From JBEKIK01 sp963838495 (GTDB taxonomy: Bacteria; Planctomycetota; Planctomycetia; Pirellulales; Thermoguttaceae), in contig CAWIRC010000001.1 in the NCBI GenBank assembly GCA_963838495.1, forward strand, positions 3,224,001-3,288,000: a DNA stretch of 64,000 nt. The letters are read 5' to 3'. The translations under genes and the position numbers were made by a program. Under the pieces are notes generated by a model. It ran no database searches. It was not told the DNA's origin and saw nothing but the letters and a program-made list of their open reading frames with translations. Each line of letters starts with the position of its first letter. The first letter of the stretch is position 1. Below, piece by piece: positions 46,593-55,894 of this stretch.

Positions 46593-49145
46593 ATGAATGT
46601 ACCACCAACTAAAAAGGTTATTTATTCCGCGCTGGCGATTTGTTTATGCCAATTTTCTATTAGCGGGGGAGCATTCGCTCAAGTTTCGGTAGTGGCGGAT
46701 GGGCGCGAAAACGTTTCACGCAGGTTGCCGGGGATGCAGGCGAGCGGGCAGATATTGCTTTCCAATCAGTGGTCGCTTAGGCCGGCGGGGACGCAGGTAG
46801 TTTTGGGCGATTTTCCCGTGAATATCGCGATTGATCCCAAGGCGGCTTATGGCGCGGTGCTTCATGCGGGATACGGCCAGCATGAGATCGTGGTCGTGGA
46901 TTTGAAAGGGGCGAAGATCGCATCAAGGGTGGTGTTGCCGCAGTGTTTTTACGGGATCTGCTTCGATGCGGAAGGGAAACGCGTTTTTGCCAGCGGCGGC
47001 GAGAACGAGGTTGTGCATCAATTCACTTTTTCCGAGGGTTATTTGTCGGAACACGTGGAAATAAAGGCGGCGGATGGGGGAAAACAGGGGGTGATTGCCG
47101 GGGTATCCACCAGCGGCGACGGGCGGAGGCTGTTTGTGGCCGACGCCTGGGCCGATCATATCGCTTTGATTTCACTAGACGATCCCAAGGCGGTTCAATT
47201 TATTCCGCTGGAGAAAGAGAGTTATCCTTACGCCACTTTGCCCGCTGCCGATGGGTCGAGGCTTTACGTGAGTTTGTGGGGCAAGTCGGCGGTGGCGGTA
47301 ATCGATCTGAAGAGCGGCAAGAGCGAGGCAATATGGAAAACGGAGTCGCATCCCACGGAGATGGCGCTATCGCCGCGGGAAGAAGTTTTGTACGTGGCCT
47401 GCGCCAACAGCAATGCGGTTGTTGCGATAGAAACGGCGACGGGCAGGGTCTTGGAGACGATTAAAACCGCGCTTTATCCGCGGGCGCCCAACGGGAGCAC
47501 GCCTGACAGCTTGGCGCTATCGCCGGACGGCAAGGTGCTTTTGGCGGCCAACGCCGACAATAATAATATAGCGGTGATCGACGTAACGGAGCGGGGGCGA
47601 AGCAAGCCGTTGGGTTTCATTCCGGCGGGCTGGTATCCGACTTCGGTGCGGCTGGACAAGAGCGGCGGGCAGATTTACGTGGCCAACGGCAAAGGCGAGG
47701 CACCCAAGGCGAACCGTCACGGGCCGAATCCGCTGGTTAAGGAGCCGAAGACGGTGGTGGAATATATAGCCGGACTTTACCGGGGGACGCTTTCGATCGT
47801 TAAAATGCCGTCGCCGGTTGAGATGGCGCGTTATACCAAGGAGTCTTACGAGTGCAGCCCGCTTAGGAAAGATTTTGAGCCTGCGATGCCTAAAGGGGAC
47901 AGTCCCATTTTCGTTGACACGAAAATCGGGACAGTCCCCGATCCTATTCCGGCGCGTGTGGGCGTGCCGAGCCCGATCAGGCATTGCATCTACATCATAA
48001 AAGAGAACCGCACGTACGACCAGGTTTTCGGGGACATGGCGGAAGGGAACGGGGACAAGGACCTGTGCATATTTACGGAGCGGGTTACGCCCAACCATCA
48101 CGCGCTTGCGAGGGAGTTCGTACTTTTGGACAATTTTTACGCGGACGCGGAGGTGAGCGCGGACGGGCACGAGTGGAGCACGGCCGCTTATGCCACGGAT
48201 TTTGTGCAAAAAACCTGGCCGCTGAATTACAAATCGGATGACAAGGGCGTGATAAAATATCCGTCGGAGGGCGTGTTCGCCATTGCATATCCGTCGAGCG
48301 GTTATATTTGGGACCGCTTGAAGGCGGCGGGATTGGGTTATCGGAGCTACGGGGAATTCGTGCTTAACGAGGAGGGGCAGGCAGACAAGCCGGGTTATAC
48401 GAAAATGAAAAATTTGGAAGGGCACTTTGATCCTATGTACGTGGGCTGGGATTTGGATTATCCGGACCAGCGGCGTGCGGACCGGTTTATCGAGGAGCTT
48501 AAGGGCTATGAAAAGGGCGGCGAATTGCCGCGATTCATAGTGATTCGTTTGCCCAACGATCACACGGCGGGGTTGAAGGGCGGCAAGCCCAGCCCGACGG
48601 CGATGGTGGCCGACAACGATCTTGCCCTGGGGCGGATCGTGGAGGCGATAAGCCAAAGCAGGTTTTGGAAGGAGACGGCGATTTTCGTGGTGGAGGACGA
48701 CGCCCAGAACGGTTCGGACCACGTGGACGCCCACCGCACGGTTGCCCTGGTGGTGAGCCCATATGCCAAACGGCATTACGTGGATTCGAGTTTTTATTCC
48801 ACCTCCAGCATGTTGAGGACGATGGAATTGATCTTGGGTCTGGAGCCGATGACGCAGTTTGACGCCGCGGCGCTGCCGATGCAGGCTTCGTTCCGTGCCG
48901 GGGCGGATTTTGCGCCCTACAAACATCGGCCCGCGGAGGTTAATATAATGGAAAAGAATCCTTTGTTTGGCTGGGGGGCCGACGCCTCGGCGAAGCTCGA
49001 TTTCAGCGTGGCCGACGCGGCCGATGACCTGAAGCTGAACGAGATCGTTTGGAAGTCGGTGCGGGGCATGGATTCGCCGATGCCGGCGCCGGTGCGGGCG
49101 TGCTTTGTTTTTCCGCATCGGGGATCAGAAGCGGATGATGATTAA
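46593..49145 (+). CDS. Secreted YncE-like beta-propeller plus alkaline-phosphatase-superfamily phosphoesterase
   Basis: A bifunctional two-part secreted protein. The signal peptide (KKVIYSALAICLCQFSISGGAFAQ) follows ATG 46593; ATG 46572 is also open. Residues about 60-390 are a seven-bladed propeller with repeats such as GKRVFASGGENEVVHQF, RRLFVADAWADHIALISLD and LYVACANSNAVVAIETATGRVLETI. The C-terminal part is a phosphoesterase (HCIYIIKENRTYDQVFGDM; LDNFYADAEVSADGHEWSTAAYATDF; IVIRLPNDHTAG; FVVEDDAQNGSDHVDAHRTVALVVSPYAKR). A 45-base palindrome adds 15 in-frame residues near 47895. The substrate is probably a phosphoester, not determinable here. Confidence 0.88.
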   Translation: MNVPPTKKVIYSALAICLCQFSISGGAFAQVSVVADGRENVSRRLPGMQASGQILLSNQWSLRPAGTQVVLGDFPVNIAIDPKAAYGAVLHAGYGQHEIVVVDLKGAKIASRVVLPQCFYGICFDAEGKRVFASGGENEVVHQFTFSEGYLSEHVEIKAADGGKQGVIAGVSTSGDGRRLFVADAWADHIALISLDDPKAVQFIPLEKESYPYATLPAADGSRLYVSLWGKSAVAVIDLKSGKSEAIWKTESHPTEMALSPREEVLYVACANSNAVVAIETATGRVLETIKTALYPRAPNGSTPDSLALSPDGKVLLAANADNNNIAVIDVTERGRSKPLGFIPAGWYPTSVRLDKSGGQIYVANGKGEAPKANRHGPNPLVKEPKTVVEYIAGLYRGTLSIVKMPSPVEMARYTKESYECSPLRKDFEPAMPKGDSPIFVDTKIGTVPDPIPARVGVPSPIRHCIYIIKENRTYDQVFGDMAEGNGDKDLCIFTERVTPNHHALAREFVLLDNFYADAEVSADGHEWSTAAYATDFVQKTWPLNYKSDDKGVIKYPSEGVFAIAYPSSGYIWDRLKAAGLGYRSYGEFVLNEEGQADKPGYTKMKNLEGHFDPMYVGWDLDYPDQRRADRFIEELKGYEKGGELPRFIVIRLPNDHTAGLKGGKPSPTAMVADNDLALGRIVEAISQSRFWKETAIFVVEDDAQNGSDHVDAHRTVALVVSPYAKRHYVDSSFYSTSSMLRTMELILGLEPMTQFDAAALPMQASFRAGADFAPYKHRPAEVNIMEKNPLFGWGADASAKLDFSVADAADDLKLNEIVWKSVRGMDSPMPAPVRACFVFPHRGSEADDD
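47895..47939. repeat. 45-bp palindrome in frame within the phosphoesterase gene
   Basis: GGGGACAGTCCC and GGGACAGTCCCC flank ATTTTCGT-TGAC-ACGAAAAT. The insert is exactly 15 codons and encodes GDSPIFVDTKIGTVP, between the propeller and the phosphoesterase domain. Confidence 0.85.
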
Positions 49146-49151
49146 GGAAAT

Positions 49152-49227
49152 CTAACAAAACCTTGTATACATTTATAAATGCCCTCACCCCCTGCCCCTC
49201 TCCCAAAGGGAGAGGGGAGGTTTTGCA
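49152..49227. repeat. REP with type B flanks, copy 3
   Basis: CTAACAAAACCTTGTATAC at the left, hairpin 49181-49220, GGTTTTGC at the right. Lies between the phosphoesterase and the DUF4450-like gene. Confidence 0.8.
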
Positions 49228-49250
49228 ATGAACATATTGAAGGACAGACC

Positions 49251-52200
49251 ATGAACAAAATTGAGGTTCGGCGATTCAGCCCTCACCCTAACCCTCTCCC
49301 GACCAACCTTCGGTCGGTGCCCGGAGAGGGGACTTTTTGGGTTAGGCGATTAATTAAATCCATTGTCCCGCTAGTTGTTCTATGTTGCGCGGCGGCGGTT
49401 CACGCGAGTTCTGCGGGGCGGGTGGATTTGGACACCTTGCGGGAGCCTATTTATACGGTCGAGGGCGAGGCATTCGTGCGGCACAACGGGGAGCGGTTTA
49501 ACAACCGGCCGCTGTACTGCAATCAGATTCCGGCGGTAGTGGTTGCGGGGGACAGGCCGCTGGTGCGTTTTGGCGGGGGCACGGTGCTTAACGGCACATT
49601 CATGATCGCGTTTGCCCGGGGCGACAAGGCCAAGTGGGTGCAGGATTTTTCGGACATCACCTCGAAATACCGGCCGGGGCGGATGGAATGGGTGCTGAAG
49701 GACGCGGCGTTTGGAGCGACCCGGATTACGCTTGAAGCGGTGCCGCCGGCGGATGGGGCGGGCATGGCGTGCCGCGTGGGCATAGAGGGGTCGCGAAGCG
49801 GCGACAAGCTGATCTGGGCCTGCGGCGGGGCGATGCCGCTTAGGGAAAGCATGCTCTATTATTGGGACGTCACCACGGGCGGGCGGGAAAAGACGATGAC
49901 GCTGGGCTTTTCGCCGGAAGACTGCCGCGGGGATAACGTATCGTTGGACGGGAAGACGTTTACGATCGTGTCGCCGAAGGGCAAAAGCTGGGGGGTTGCC
50001 GTGGGAACTTGCAGCAATGTGGAAAAAATGACGGTTGCCGACGCCGGGTCATGGTCCGATCCGCTGGCGCTGGCCGCGAGTTCGGCAAAAGGCTTGCCGC
50101 TGGTTTGCGGCACGATTGCGATGGACGGGGTGAAGGAAATATATTGGGCGGCGCAGGCATTCGAGGGCGAGAAGCCGAGCGAGGCCTCGGCGGTCGGCGC
50201 TCCGAGGGAGGTATTCAAGGCGGGCATGGCGCGGGCGGAGGAGATCGGTCGGCGGGTGGTCGTGGACACGCCCGAAGCCTGGCTCAACGCGGCGGTGGGG
50301 GCCTCGAGCGCCGCAACCGACGGCGTGTACCGGCGGGGCTTTTACACGCATAGCGGGATGCGCTGGGGCGTGCCGATTTTGGGCTGGCGTTCGATATACG
50401 GCGGGACCGCTTACGGCTGGCATGACCGGGTAAAAGCCGAGGCGCGGTATTGCATTGCCCGGCAGATTAAAGAATCGGACAAGACACGGCCCGTGCCGGA
50501 TCCGAAGTACGGGCTGAGTTGCCAATCGCTGGAGTCGCGACTGTTCGGCAAGGGGCGAGTAGAGGCCCATCACGGCTGGCACTACGATATGCAGAGCCTG
50601 TTTTTCGATCAGCTTATTCACTCGTGGCGGTGGACGGGCGACGAAGAGATGGAGAAGATGCTGCGGCCGGCACTGGAATTGCACCTGGAGTACATTCACG
50701 ATTGCTTCGATCCGGATGACGACGGGGTTTACGAGAGCTACGCCAACACCTGGCCCACGGACGACCAGTGGTACAACGGCGGGGGCACGTCGGAGGAGAC
50801 CGCCTATGCATACGCCGGTCACAAGGCGGCCTTGGAGCTGGCCCGGCGTGCGGGCGATGAGGAGGGCATAAGGCGGCATGAAGAGAGCTTGGAAAAAATC
50901 CGCCGCGGTTTCGCGGGAAAGATGTGGGCGACGGCAAACGGCCACCCGGGGGCGTATGTCGAGCAGCTCGGGTTGAAGCGTCTGCACGAGGACTGCTGGC
51001 TTTACAGCATTTTTGCACCCATCGACGCCGGACTGTTGAACACGGAGCAGGCGGCAGAGTCGCTCTTTTACACGGAATGGGGACTGGAGCGCGAGAAGAT
51101 GCCATACGGGGGCGAGCGGGTCTGGCCGTCCAACTGGGTGCCGAGCATCTGGTCGCTAAGGGAGATGTGGCCGGGCGACGACTATCAACTGGCGCTGGCG
51201 TATTTTCAGACGGGCTTGAGCGACGAGGGCTGGAAGGTGCTGCGGGGTACGTTCCCGCATTTGATGTTTTTCGGGCCGGTGCCGGGCGACCTGGGGCACA
51301 CGGCCGGGGGCACGGACTTCAACGACTGCGCGAGCATGTTCGCCCGCACGGTGGTGGAAGGGCTGTTTGGGTACAGGCCGAATTATCCGTACGGGAAAGT
51401 GACCGTTGCGCCGCAGTTTCCGAGCGAATGGGATCATGCGTCGATGAAGACGCCGGACATGGGGATAAAGTTTACGAGCGGGCCGGGCGTGGCGCGGTAC
51501 GATATCGAGTTGGCCAAACCCGCCGCCATGGAGGTGCGATTGCCGGTCAGGGCGGGGCGAGTTACACAAGTCGCGGTTGACGGCCGGCCGGTGAAATGGG
51601 AACTGCAACCGGGATTCGGCAACTGCATTGTGTGCCTTGCGATCGATTCATGCCGGTCGGCGACGATCGAAGTGTCCTACGAGCGGCCGTTGCCGCAGTT
51701 CGACTCGGAACAGGTTGCGGGGAACGCGGGCCAGAGGGTATTATTGCGGGCAAAGGACGGGGAAATCGTGGAGTTTCGCGATCCGCAGCGTGCACTGGCC
51801 GATGCGGCGATCAAGGACGGGGCCGTTGACGGCGAGCTGGCGCACAACGCGGGCGAGCACCTGGTGCTGGCCACGGCCAAGGTCGGCGAGACGCGGCAAT
51901 GGCGGATGTTCAAGATAAAGGTGACGGACACGGAGGCGGAGGCTGCCAAGGCGGCAAAGCTGGTTTACAAGGTGCCGGAGAAGGCCCGCTGGAAATGCCT
52001 GGATCTTTCGGAGCAACTGAACGGCGATATACGCGGGATATTCAAGCAGAAGTATCTTTCTCCCCGCCCGCTGACCTGTTCGCTGCGCCTGGCAACGGAC
52101 GGTTACTCGACGTGGCAGATGAGTCTTGATCCGAGGAACCGGCCGCCCGAGATCGATTTGAGCGGCGTGCCGAAGTTGATGGATCAATCGGGCCGCATCG

Positions 52201-52667
52201 TAACGCCGCAGGGCGTGCCGTTTGCGTGGCCGGGCAAGGATCGGAACATCGCCTTTACCTCGCAGTGGGACAACTGGCCGCGGTCGGTATTGGTTCCGGT
52301 GGGCGCCAAGGGCGACGCCGTGTGGTTTTTGGTGTGCGGGTCAACAAATCCGATGCAGGGGCGGATCGCCAACGCCGTGCTGCGACTGCGATATGCCGAC
52401 GGCAGGGAAGAAAAGCTTGAACTTGTTCCTCCCTTGAATTTCTGGTCGTTGTGCAGGTTCGAAAAATGCGACTACGACTACAAGCGGGACGGTTTTGCAT
52501 TGCCCAAATCGCCGCCGGAACAAGTGCAACTGGGCGAGAACTGCCGGGCGATGATCTACGGATGGAAACTGCGCCCGGGCGAGGAACTGGAAACAGTGAC
52601 GCTGGAGACACTTTCGCAGGAAGTGGTCATCGGGCTGATGGGCATGAGCGTGATGAATCCTGATTGA
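49251..52667 (+). CDS. Secreted six-hairpin glycosidase-like protein (DUF4450 type)
   Basis: A 1138-residue secreted protein. Residues about 50-290 resemble DUF4450 (AFVRHNGERFNNRPLYCNQIPAVVVAGDRPLVRFGGGTVLNGTFMIAF). The middle is an (alpha/alpha)6 toroid typical of inverting glycosidases (GWRSIYGGTAYGWHDRVKAEARYCI; FDQLIHSWRWTGDEEMEKMLRPALELHLEYIHDCFDPDDDGVYESYANTW; GGTSEETAYAYAGHKAAL). The C-terminus is beta-rich. ATG 49251 is chosen because AAGGAC precedes it. The signal peptide hydrophobic core (SIVPLVVLCCAAAVHASS) is pushed away from the start by a REP inserted at codons 10-28. An internal downstream start cannot be excluded. The sugar substrate is unknown. Confidence 0.75.
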   Translation: MNKIEVRRFSPHPNPLPTNLRSVPGEGTFWVRRLIKSIVPLVVLCCAAAVHASSAGRVDLDTLREPIYTVEGEAFVRHNGERFNNRPLYCNQIPAVVVAGDRPLVRFGGGTVLNGTFMIAFARGDKAKWVQDFSDITSKYRPGRMEWVLKDAAFGATRITLEAVPPADGAGMACRVGIEGSRSGDKLIWACGGAMPLRESMLYYWDVTTGGREKTMTLGFSPEDCRGDNVSLDGKTFTIVSPKGKSWGVAVGTCSNVEKMTVADAGSWSDPLALAASSAKGLPLVCGTIAMDGVKEIYWAAQAFEGEKPSEASAVGAPREVFKAGMARAEEIGRRVVVDTPEAWLNAAVGASSAATDGVYRRGFYTHSGMRWGVPILGWRSIYGGTAYGWHDRVKAEARYCIARQIKESDKTRPVPDPKYGLSCQSLESRLFGKGRVEAHHGWHYDMQSLFFDQLIHSWRWTGDEEMEKMLRPALELHLEYIHDCFDPDDDGVYESYANTWPTDDQWYNGGGTSEETAYAYAGHKAALELARRAGDEEGIRRHEESLEKIRRGFAGKMWATANGHPGAYVEQLGLKRLHEDCWLYSIFAPIDAGLLNTEQAAESLFYTEWGLEREKMPYGGERVWPSNWVPSIWSLREMWPGDDYQLALAYFQTGLSDEGWKVLRGTFPHLMFFGPVPGDLGHTAGGTDFNDCASMFARTVVEGLFGYRPNYPYGKVTVAPQFPSEWDHASMKTPDMGIKFTSGPGVARYDIELAKPAAMEVRLPVRAGRVTQVAVDGRPVKWELQPGFGNCIVCLAIDSCRSATIEVSYERPLPQFDSEQVAGNAGQRVLLRAKDGEIVEFRDPQRALADAAIKDGAVDGELAHNAGEHLVLATAKVGETRQWRMFKIKVTDTEAEAAKAAKLVYKVPEKARWKCLDLSEQLNGDIRGIFKQKYLSPRPLTCSLRLATDGYSTWQMSLDPRNRPPEIDLSGVPKLMDQSGRIVTPQGVPFAWPGKDRNIAFTSQWDNWPRSVLVPVGAKGDAVWFLVCGSTNPMQGRIANAVLRLRYADGREEKLELVPPLNFWSLCRFEKCDYDYKRDGFALPKSPPEQVQLGENCRAMIYGWKLRPGEELETVTLETLSQEVVIGLMGMSVMNPD
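49279..49333. repeat. REP inserted in frame within the signal-peptide region
   Basis: GCCCTCACCCTAACCCTCTC to GGAGAGGGGAC, with the central hairpin in the GACCAACC...GGTGCCC orientation, the reverse of the copies at 915, 53.7 and 61.3 kb. It encodes SPHPNPLPTNLRSVPGEGT in the gene's frame. Confidence 0.85.
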
Positions 52668-52683
52668 TCGGTGATTGAGTAGC

Positions 52684-52760
52684 ACCAACAAAATCTTGTC
52701 TCTATTTATAAATGCCCTCACCCCTAGCCCCTCTCCCAAAGGGAGAGGGGAGGATTTGTT
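52684..52760. repeat. REP with type B flanks, copy 4
   Basis: CCAACAAAATCTTGTCTC at the left, hairpin 52714-52752, AGGATTTGTT at the right. Confidence 0.8.
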
Positions 52761-52914
52761 CTTACGCGATCACGGTCATGAATCGCGGCGGGGCGGGATC
52801 TTTTTCACATGCTTTATGTTTTATTAGGGGTGGACGGCTTGTCTATAATTGGATGCGCATCGGATCATACGATTTTTATTTTAAAACTGCGTTGTAATTA
52901 AAGGATTTGAAATC

Positions 52915-52933
52915 GCGAAACCGCAAGCGGTTT
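52915..52933. repeat. 19-bp palindrome, copy 2
   Basis: Identical to the copies at 16737 and 62355. Confidence 0.85.
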
Positions 52934-53044
52934 CAAGGGTAAGAATGTGTGAAAGGCTTAGCAAGCAATAATAACGCAGATTTGAAATCGAATTAGTATT
53001 AGATCATCGATCAATTGAAGTTGAAATCAAAAAGGAGAAATCAT

Positions 53045-53602
53045 ATGGGAAGTCTTGCCGATTTTCGCGTGGCGGTCATTGCCACGGACGGATTCGAGGA
53101 ATCCGAGTTGAAAGAACCGGTCAAGGCCTTGGAAGAGGCGGGGGCGGAGGTGGCGATCGTTTCCTTGAAAGCGGGGGAGATCCAAGGCGTCCGGCATGGA
53201 GACAAGACGGGGAAGGTCAAGGTTGACCGCACGATCAAGGAGGTTTCGGCGCATGATTTCGACGCGGTCTTGCTGCCGGGCGGGACGTCGAACGCCGACC
53301 GCTTGAGGATGGCGCCGGAGGTGCAATCGTTCCTGCAAGAGATGGATGAGGCCGGCAAGCCGATAGCCGCCATTTGTCATGCGCCGTGGGAACTGGTATC
53401 GGCCGGGCTGGTGCGGGGGCGAACCCTGACCGGTTATTACACGATCCGGGACGACGTGCGCAACGCCGGGGGCAATTGGCTGGATGAGGAGGTTGTGGAG
53501 GACGACAACTGGGTGACAAGCCGGCAGCCGGCGGATATTCCGGCCTTTAATCGGACCATGCTGAAAGTTTTTGCCGACCGCCTGGCCGCGGCGCATAGAT
53601 AG
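53045..53602 (+). CDS. PfpI/DJ-1 family protein (deglycase/protease-like)
   Basis: A 185-residue class I glutamine-amidotransferase-fold protein. The nucleophile Cys lies in KPIAAICHAPWELVSAGLV, with the adjacent His typical of PfpI/YhbO proteins. VAVIATDGFEESELKEPVKALEEAGAEVAIVS carries the conserved Glu. LLPGGTSNADRLR and GNWLDEEVVEDDNWVTSRQPADIPAF are also standard. AAAGGAG lies upstream of ATG 53045; the TTG at 53015 is rejected. It probably acts in glycation or oxidative stress repair. Confidence 0.9.
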   Translation: MGSLADFRVAVIATDGFEESELKEPVKALEEAGAEVAIVSLKAGEIQGVRHGDKTGKVKVDRTIKEVSAHDFDAVLLPGGTSNADRLRMAPEVQSFLQEMDEAGKPIAAICHAPWELVSAGLVRGRTLTGYYTIRDDVRNAGGNWLDEEVVEDDNWVTSRQPADIPAFNRTMLKVFADRLAAAHR

Positions 53603-54117
53603 GATTATGCCGAGGTTGATTCTAGTTTTTGGGTGACCAATATGATGTGGAAAGATCGGAATTTGACAGAGCCTAACCGGGGTAAATAAAAATGATTACG
53701 AGATTTATCAAAAACTATATCTATTTATTAACGCCCTCACCCCTAGCCCCTCTCCGGGCACCGACCGAAGGTTGGTCGGGAGAGGGGAGAGTGTGCTGGA
53801 GCTCTTAAAAAGATTATGGGATAAATTTTGGGAAACTGGCATGTTTCAAAGGACATGCAGGCGATATGCGGGTTTTTACAATTACATTCCGGGTTAAAAA
53901 AGAGATTTTCTCTTTAATAAGGAGGTGGTTGCCGCCATTTACGGGAGGATTTTTCAATCAGCGTTTAAAGTGCGTTTCAATCTTACGTATCGACGACAAG
54001 GGAGGGCCTGTGGAAGACGTATTTGCCGGGCGGCTTCCCGGCGATATTGAAAGGAACGCCGCAGGTCCTTGTTTTGGAACGAAACGACGTCCAATTTTTT
54101 AGTCGAGGAGGTTTGCC
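53603..54117. other. 515-base gap containing a diverged type B REP
   Basis: The REP lies at 53733-53789, with the internal GGGCACCGACCGAAGGTTGG hairpin and weak flanks (TATCAAAAACTATATC; GAGCTCTTAAAAAG). The rest has no supported gene. AAGGAGG near 53919 resembles a ribosome-binding site, but no credible start follows. GAGGAGG at 54108 serves the next gene. Confidence 0.6.
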
Positions 54118-54399
54118 ATGTACAAGAGAAAATTTTTCGGGATTGGCACGATAATATTGAGTCTTGCGCTAGGCCTGGCATTATTGCCCGGCGAAGCCTT
54201 GGCGAGACACCACCGCGGCTGCTGCGGGTGCTGTTACAACAGTAGCTGCACGACCTGCGGGACGTGCAATACTTGCGGATCATGCGGCGGCACCGCCACT
54301 CCGGCCGCTCCCACGATGCCCAAGACTTCGTCAAGCGGAACGATGACGGCCGCACCGCCCGCGGCTCCAAGCGCGGCCCCGGCGGCGCCGAACAAGTAA
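54118..54399 (+). CDS. Small secreted Cys-rich protein, unknown
   Basis: A 93-residue protein with a clear signal peptide (FFGIGTIILSLALGLALLPGEALA). A compact Cys-rich segment follows (CCGCCYNSSCTTCGTCNTCGSCGG, ten cysteines). The tail is low-complexity Pro/Ala/Thr. GAGGAGG is well placed before ATG 54118, and a terminator lies just downstream, so it is a real transcription unit. The cysteines could bind metal or form disulfides. I know of no family. Confidence 0.75.
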   Translation: MYKRKFFGIGTIILSLALGLALLPGEALARHHRGCCGCCYNSSCTTCGTCNTCGSCGGTATPAAPTMPKTSSSGTMTAAPPAAPSAAPAAPNK

Positions 54400-54425
54400 T
54401 TCATTCTTAACGACCCCAAGCGGGT

Positions 54426-54494
54426 GAAAAACGTCGCGGCCGTTCCGGAAAACGCCACTGAACAGGCGGAGCGGCCGCGACGCCGTTTTTTATG
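54426..54494 (+). terminator. Strong (possibly bidirectional) terminator
   Basis: AAAAACGTCGCGGCCG pairs with CGGCCGCGACGCCGTTTTTT across a partly paired 32-base loop. It has a T-tract on the plus strand and an A-tract upstream that serves the minus strand. Confidence 0.8.
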
Positions 54495-54786
54495 GCCGGT
54501 TGAGGGCGATGGTTACCGTGCCTTTTTCATTTTTCGCCGGGCGTATGCAAGCGAGCCCAATACAAACATGTGCAACAGCGTGCGAGCGGACGGTTCGGGA
54601 ACGCTGATGGGGGAAATTGACTTTGCCATCGAATTCACCGAGAGCGACATGCTGCGCGTGGTGACGCCCGGGCTGAACAGAGGCGACGTCATTTTAGGCA
54701 CTTATATAGAACCATCGGTTTGGGCAATGCGCATGTGGGCCCGTGTTGATGGGTATGAGATGGGGAAATGATAGGCGGCGGCGACT
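54495..54786. other. Gap after the terminator
   Basis: An open frame encoding MCNSVRADGSGTLMGEIDFAIEF... (from 54568 to 54771) is seen. It lacks a ribosome-binding site, family match or signal, so I do not call it a gene. Nothing else is visible. Confidence 0.4.
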
Positions 54787-55894
54787 TCAATAGCCGGAAG
54801 AATCGATGGCGGGGTATTTGCTGGGGGTCACGGTAATTCCGTATTTCCTGTCGTTCCGGCAGCAAAAGCTTTGAAATAAAATGAGATCGACTTGCCCCGA
54901 ATTATTATAGGCGATGTTGTAGGATACGGATTTTGTCGAACCATCGCACATCAGCATATTGAAAGTAAAGCGGTGGGCGCTGCCGAAGGGAGAGACAGTA
55001 GTAAAACTCATGCCTCGTCTATCGCGCATAGGTGCCACACTTCCCCAGGCATAAATATCATAGTCATCGGCGCCTAAAATGGGTTGATCATCGGAATAGT
55101 CTCTTGGATTAGACGCATCCACAATCATTCCGTATTTATCGGGATTCAAACATTTTTCGCCCGCGATATAAGTATGTGCGGTGCCGTCGACAACGTCTTT
55201 GACCGCTACCTGGCTTCGCTGGAATACGATGCCGCTGTTATCGGCATTATCATCAAATGCACCGGGTTTATTGGTTTCGGCGTCAGCCCAACTGCCGGGA
55301 CCACCGTGCCACAAATTTATATCACTGACACCGGTTGTATGCCCGGCATTGGCTTTATAATCGCCATGAAACAAATTATCCTGAGCTACATTAAAACTGG
55401 CGCAATTAACTAATGTAAGCGCATCCGGGACCGCTGCCGGACAAAGAGCGGGATAGATCGCGGGCGCACGGCGGCTGGGGCAGCTAAAGACGCCCATGGC
55501 TATAGCATTGGCGGATTTCGCCATGCCCATGCCCGCGGTAGTCTTGGTGTTTCTACACATATCGTGCACGCTTTTGAATTCCATGAAGGGGAGCAGATTG
55601 AAAAAGAACCCGCCCGGTTGTCTGCGTCCGAATCCTCGGTCGGCATCGCCAGTCCATTTATATCCCCAGCCACCGGTAGGGAAGTATTTTTGTTCGTTAA
55701 GATGGCTTTGCACGGCCAGGCCCATCTGCTTGAGGTGATTGATGCACTCGGCGTTGCGGGCCGACTCGCGCGGCCTGGATGGCCGGCAGAAGCAAGGCAA
55801 TGAGGATGCCGATAATGGCAATGACCACCAACAATTCCACGAGGGTAAAAGCGTGGGTGGCGCGCCTTTTAGGAGAAACTGTGGAAAACTTCAT
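54787..55894 (-). CDS. DUF1559 pilin-like secreted protein, frame disrupted
   Basis: A planctomycete-characteristic pseudopilin. The prepilin N-terminus is HAFTLVELLVVIAIIGILIALLLPAIQAAR, with Phe following the cleavage-site position and Glu5. The DUF1559 body follows (RESARNAECINHLKQMGLAVQSHLNEQKYFPTGGWGYKWTGDADRG; YIAGEKCLNPDKYG; FNMLMCDGSTKSVSYNI). Two bases (CG) appear missing at GCGCG near 55768-55771. Restoring them gives the canonical AIQAARESARNAE. It faces the XylR-like gene across 489 bases. Role: probably a surface or type II-secretion-related filament; unproven. Confidence 0.9.

Noticed and set aside
53866..54102. 78-codon frame before the Cys-rich gene
   Set aside because: No recognisable product; the nearby AAGGAGG is not spaced for its start.
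54424..54771. 115-codon frame after the Cys-rich gene
   Set aside because: It begins inside the terminator stem and has no ribosome-binding site or family match.
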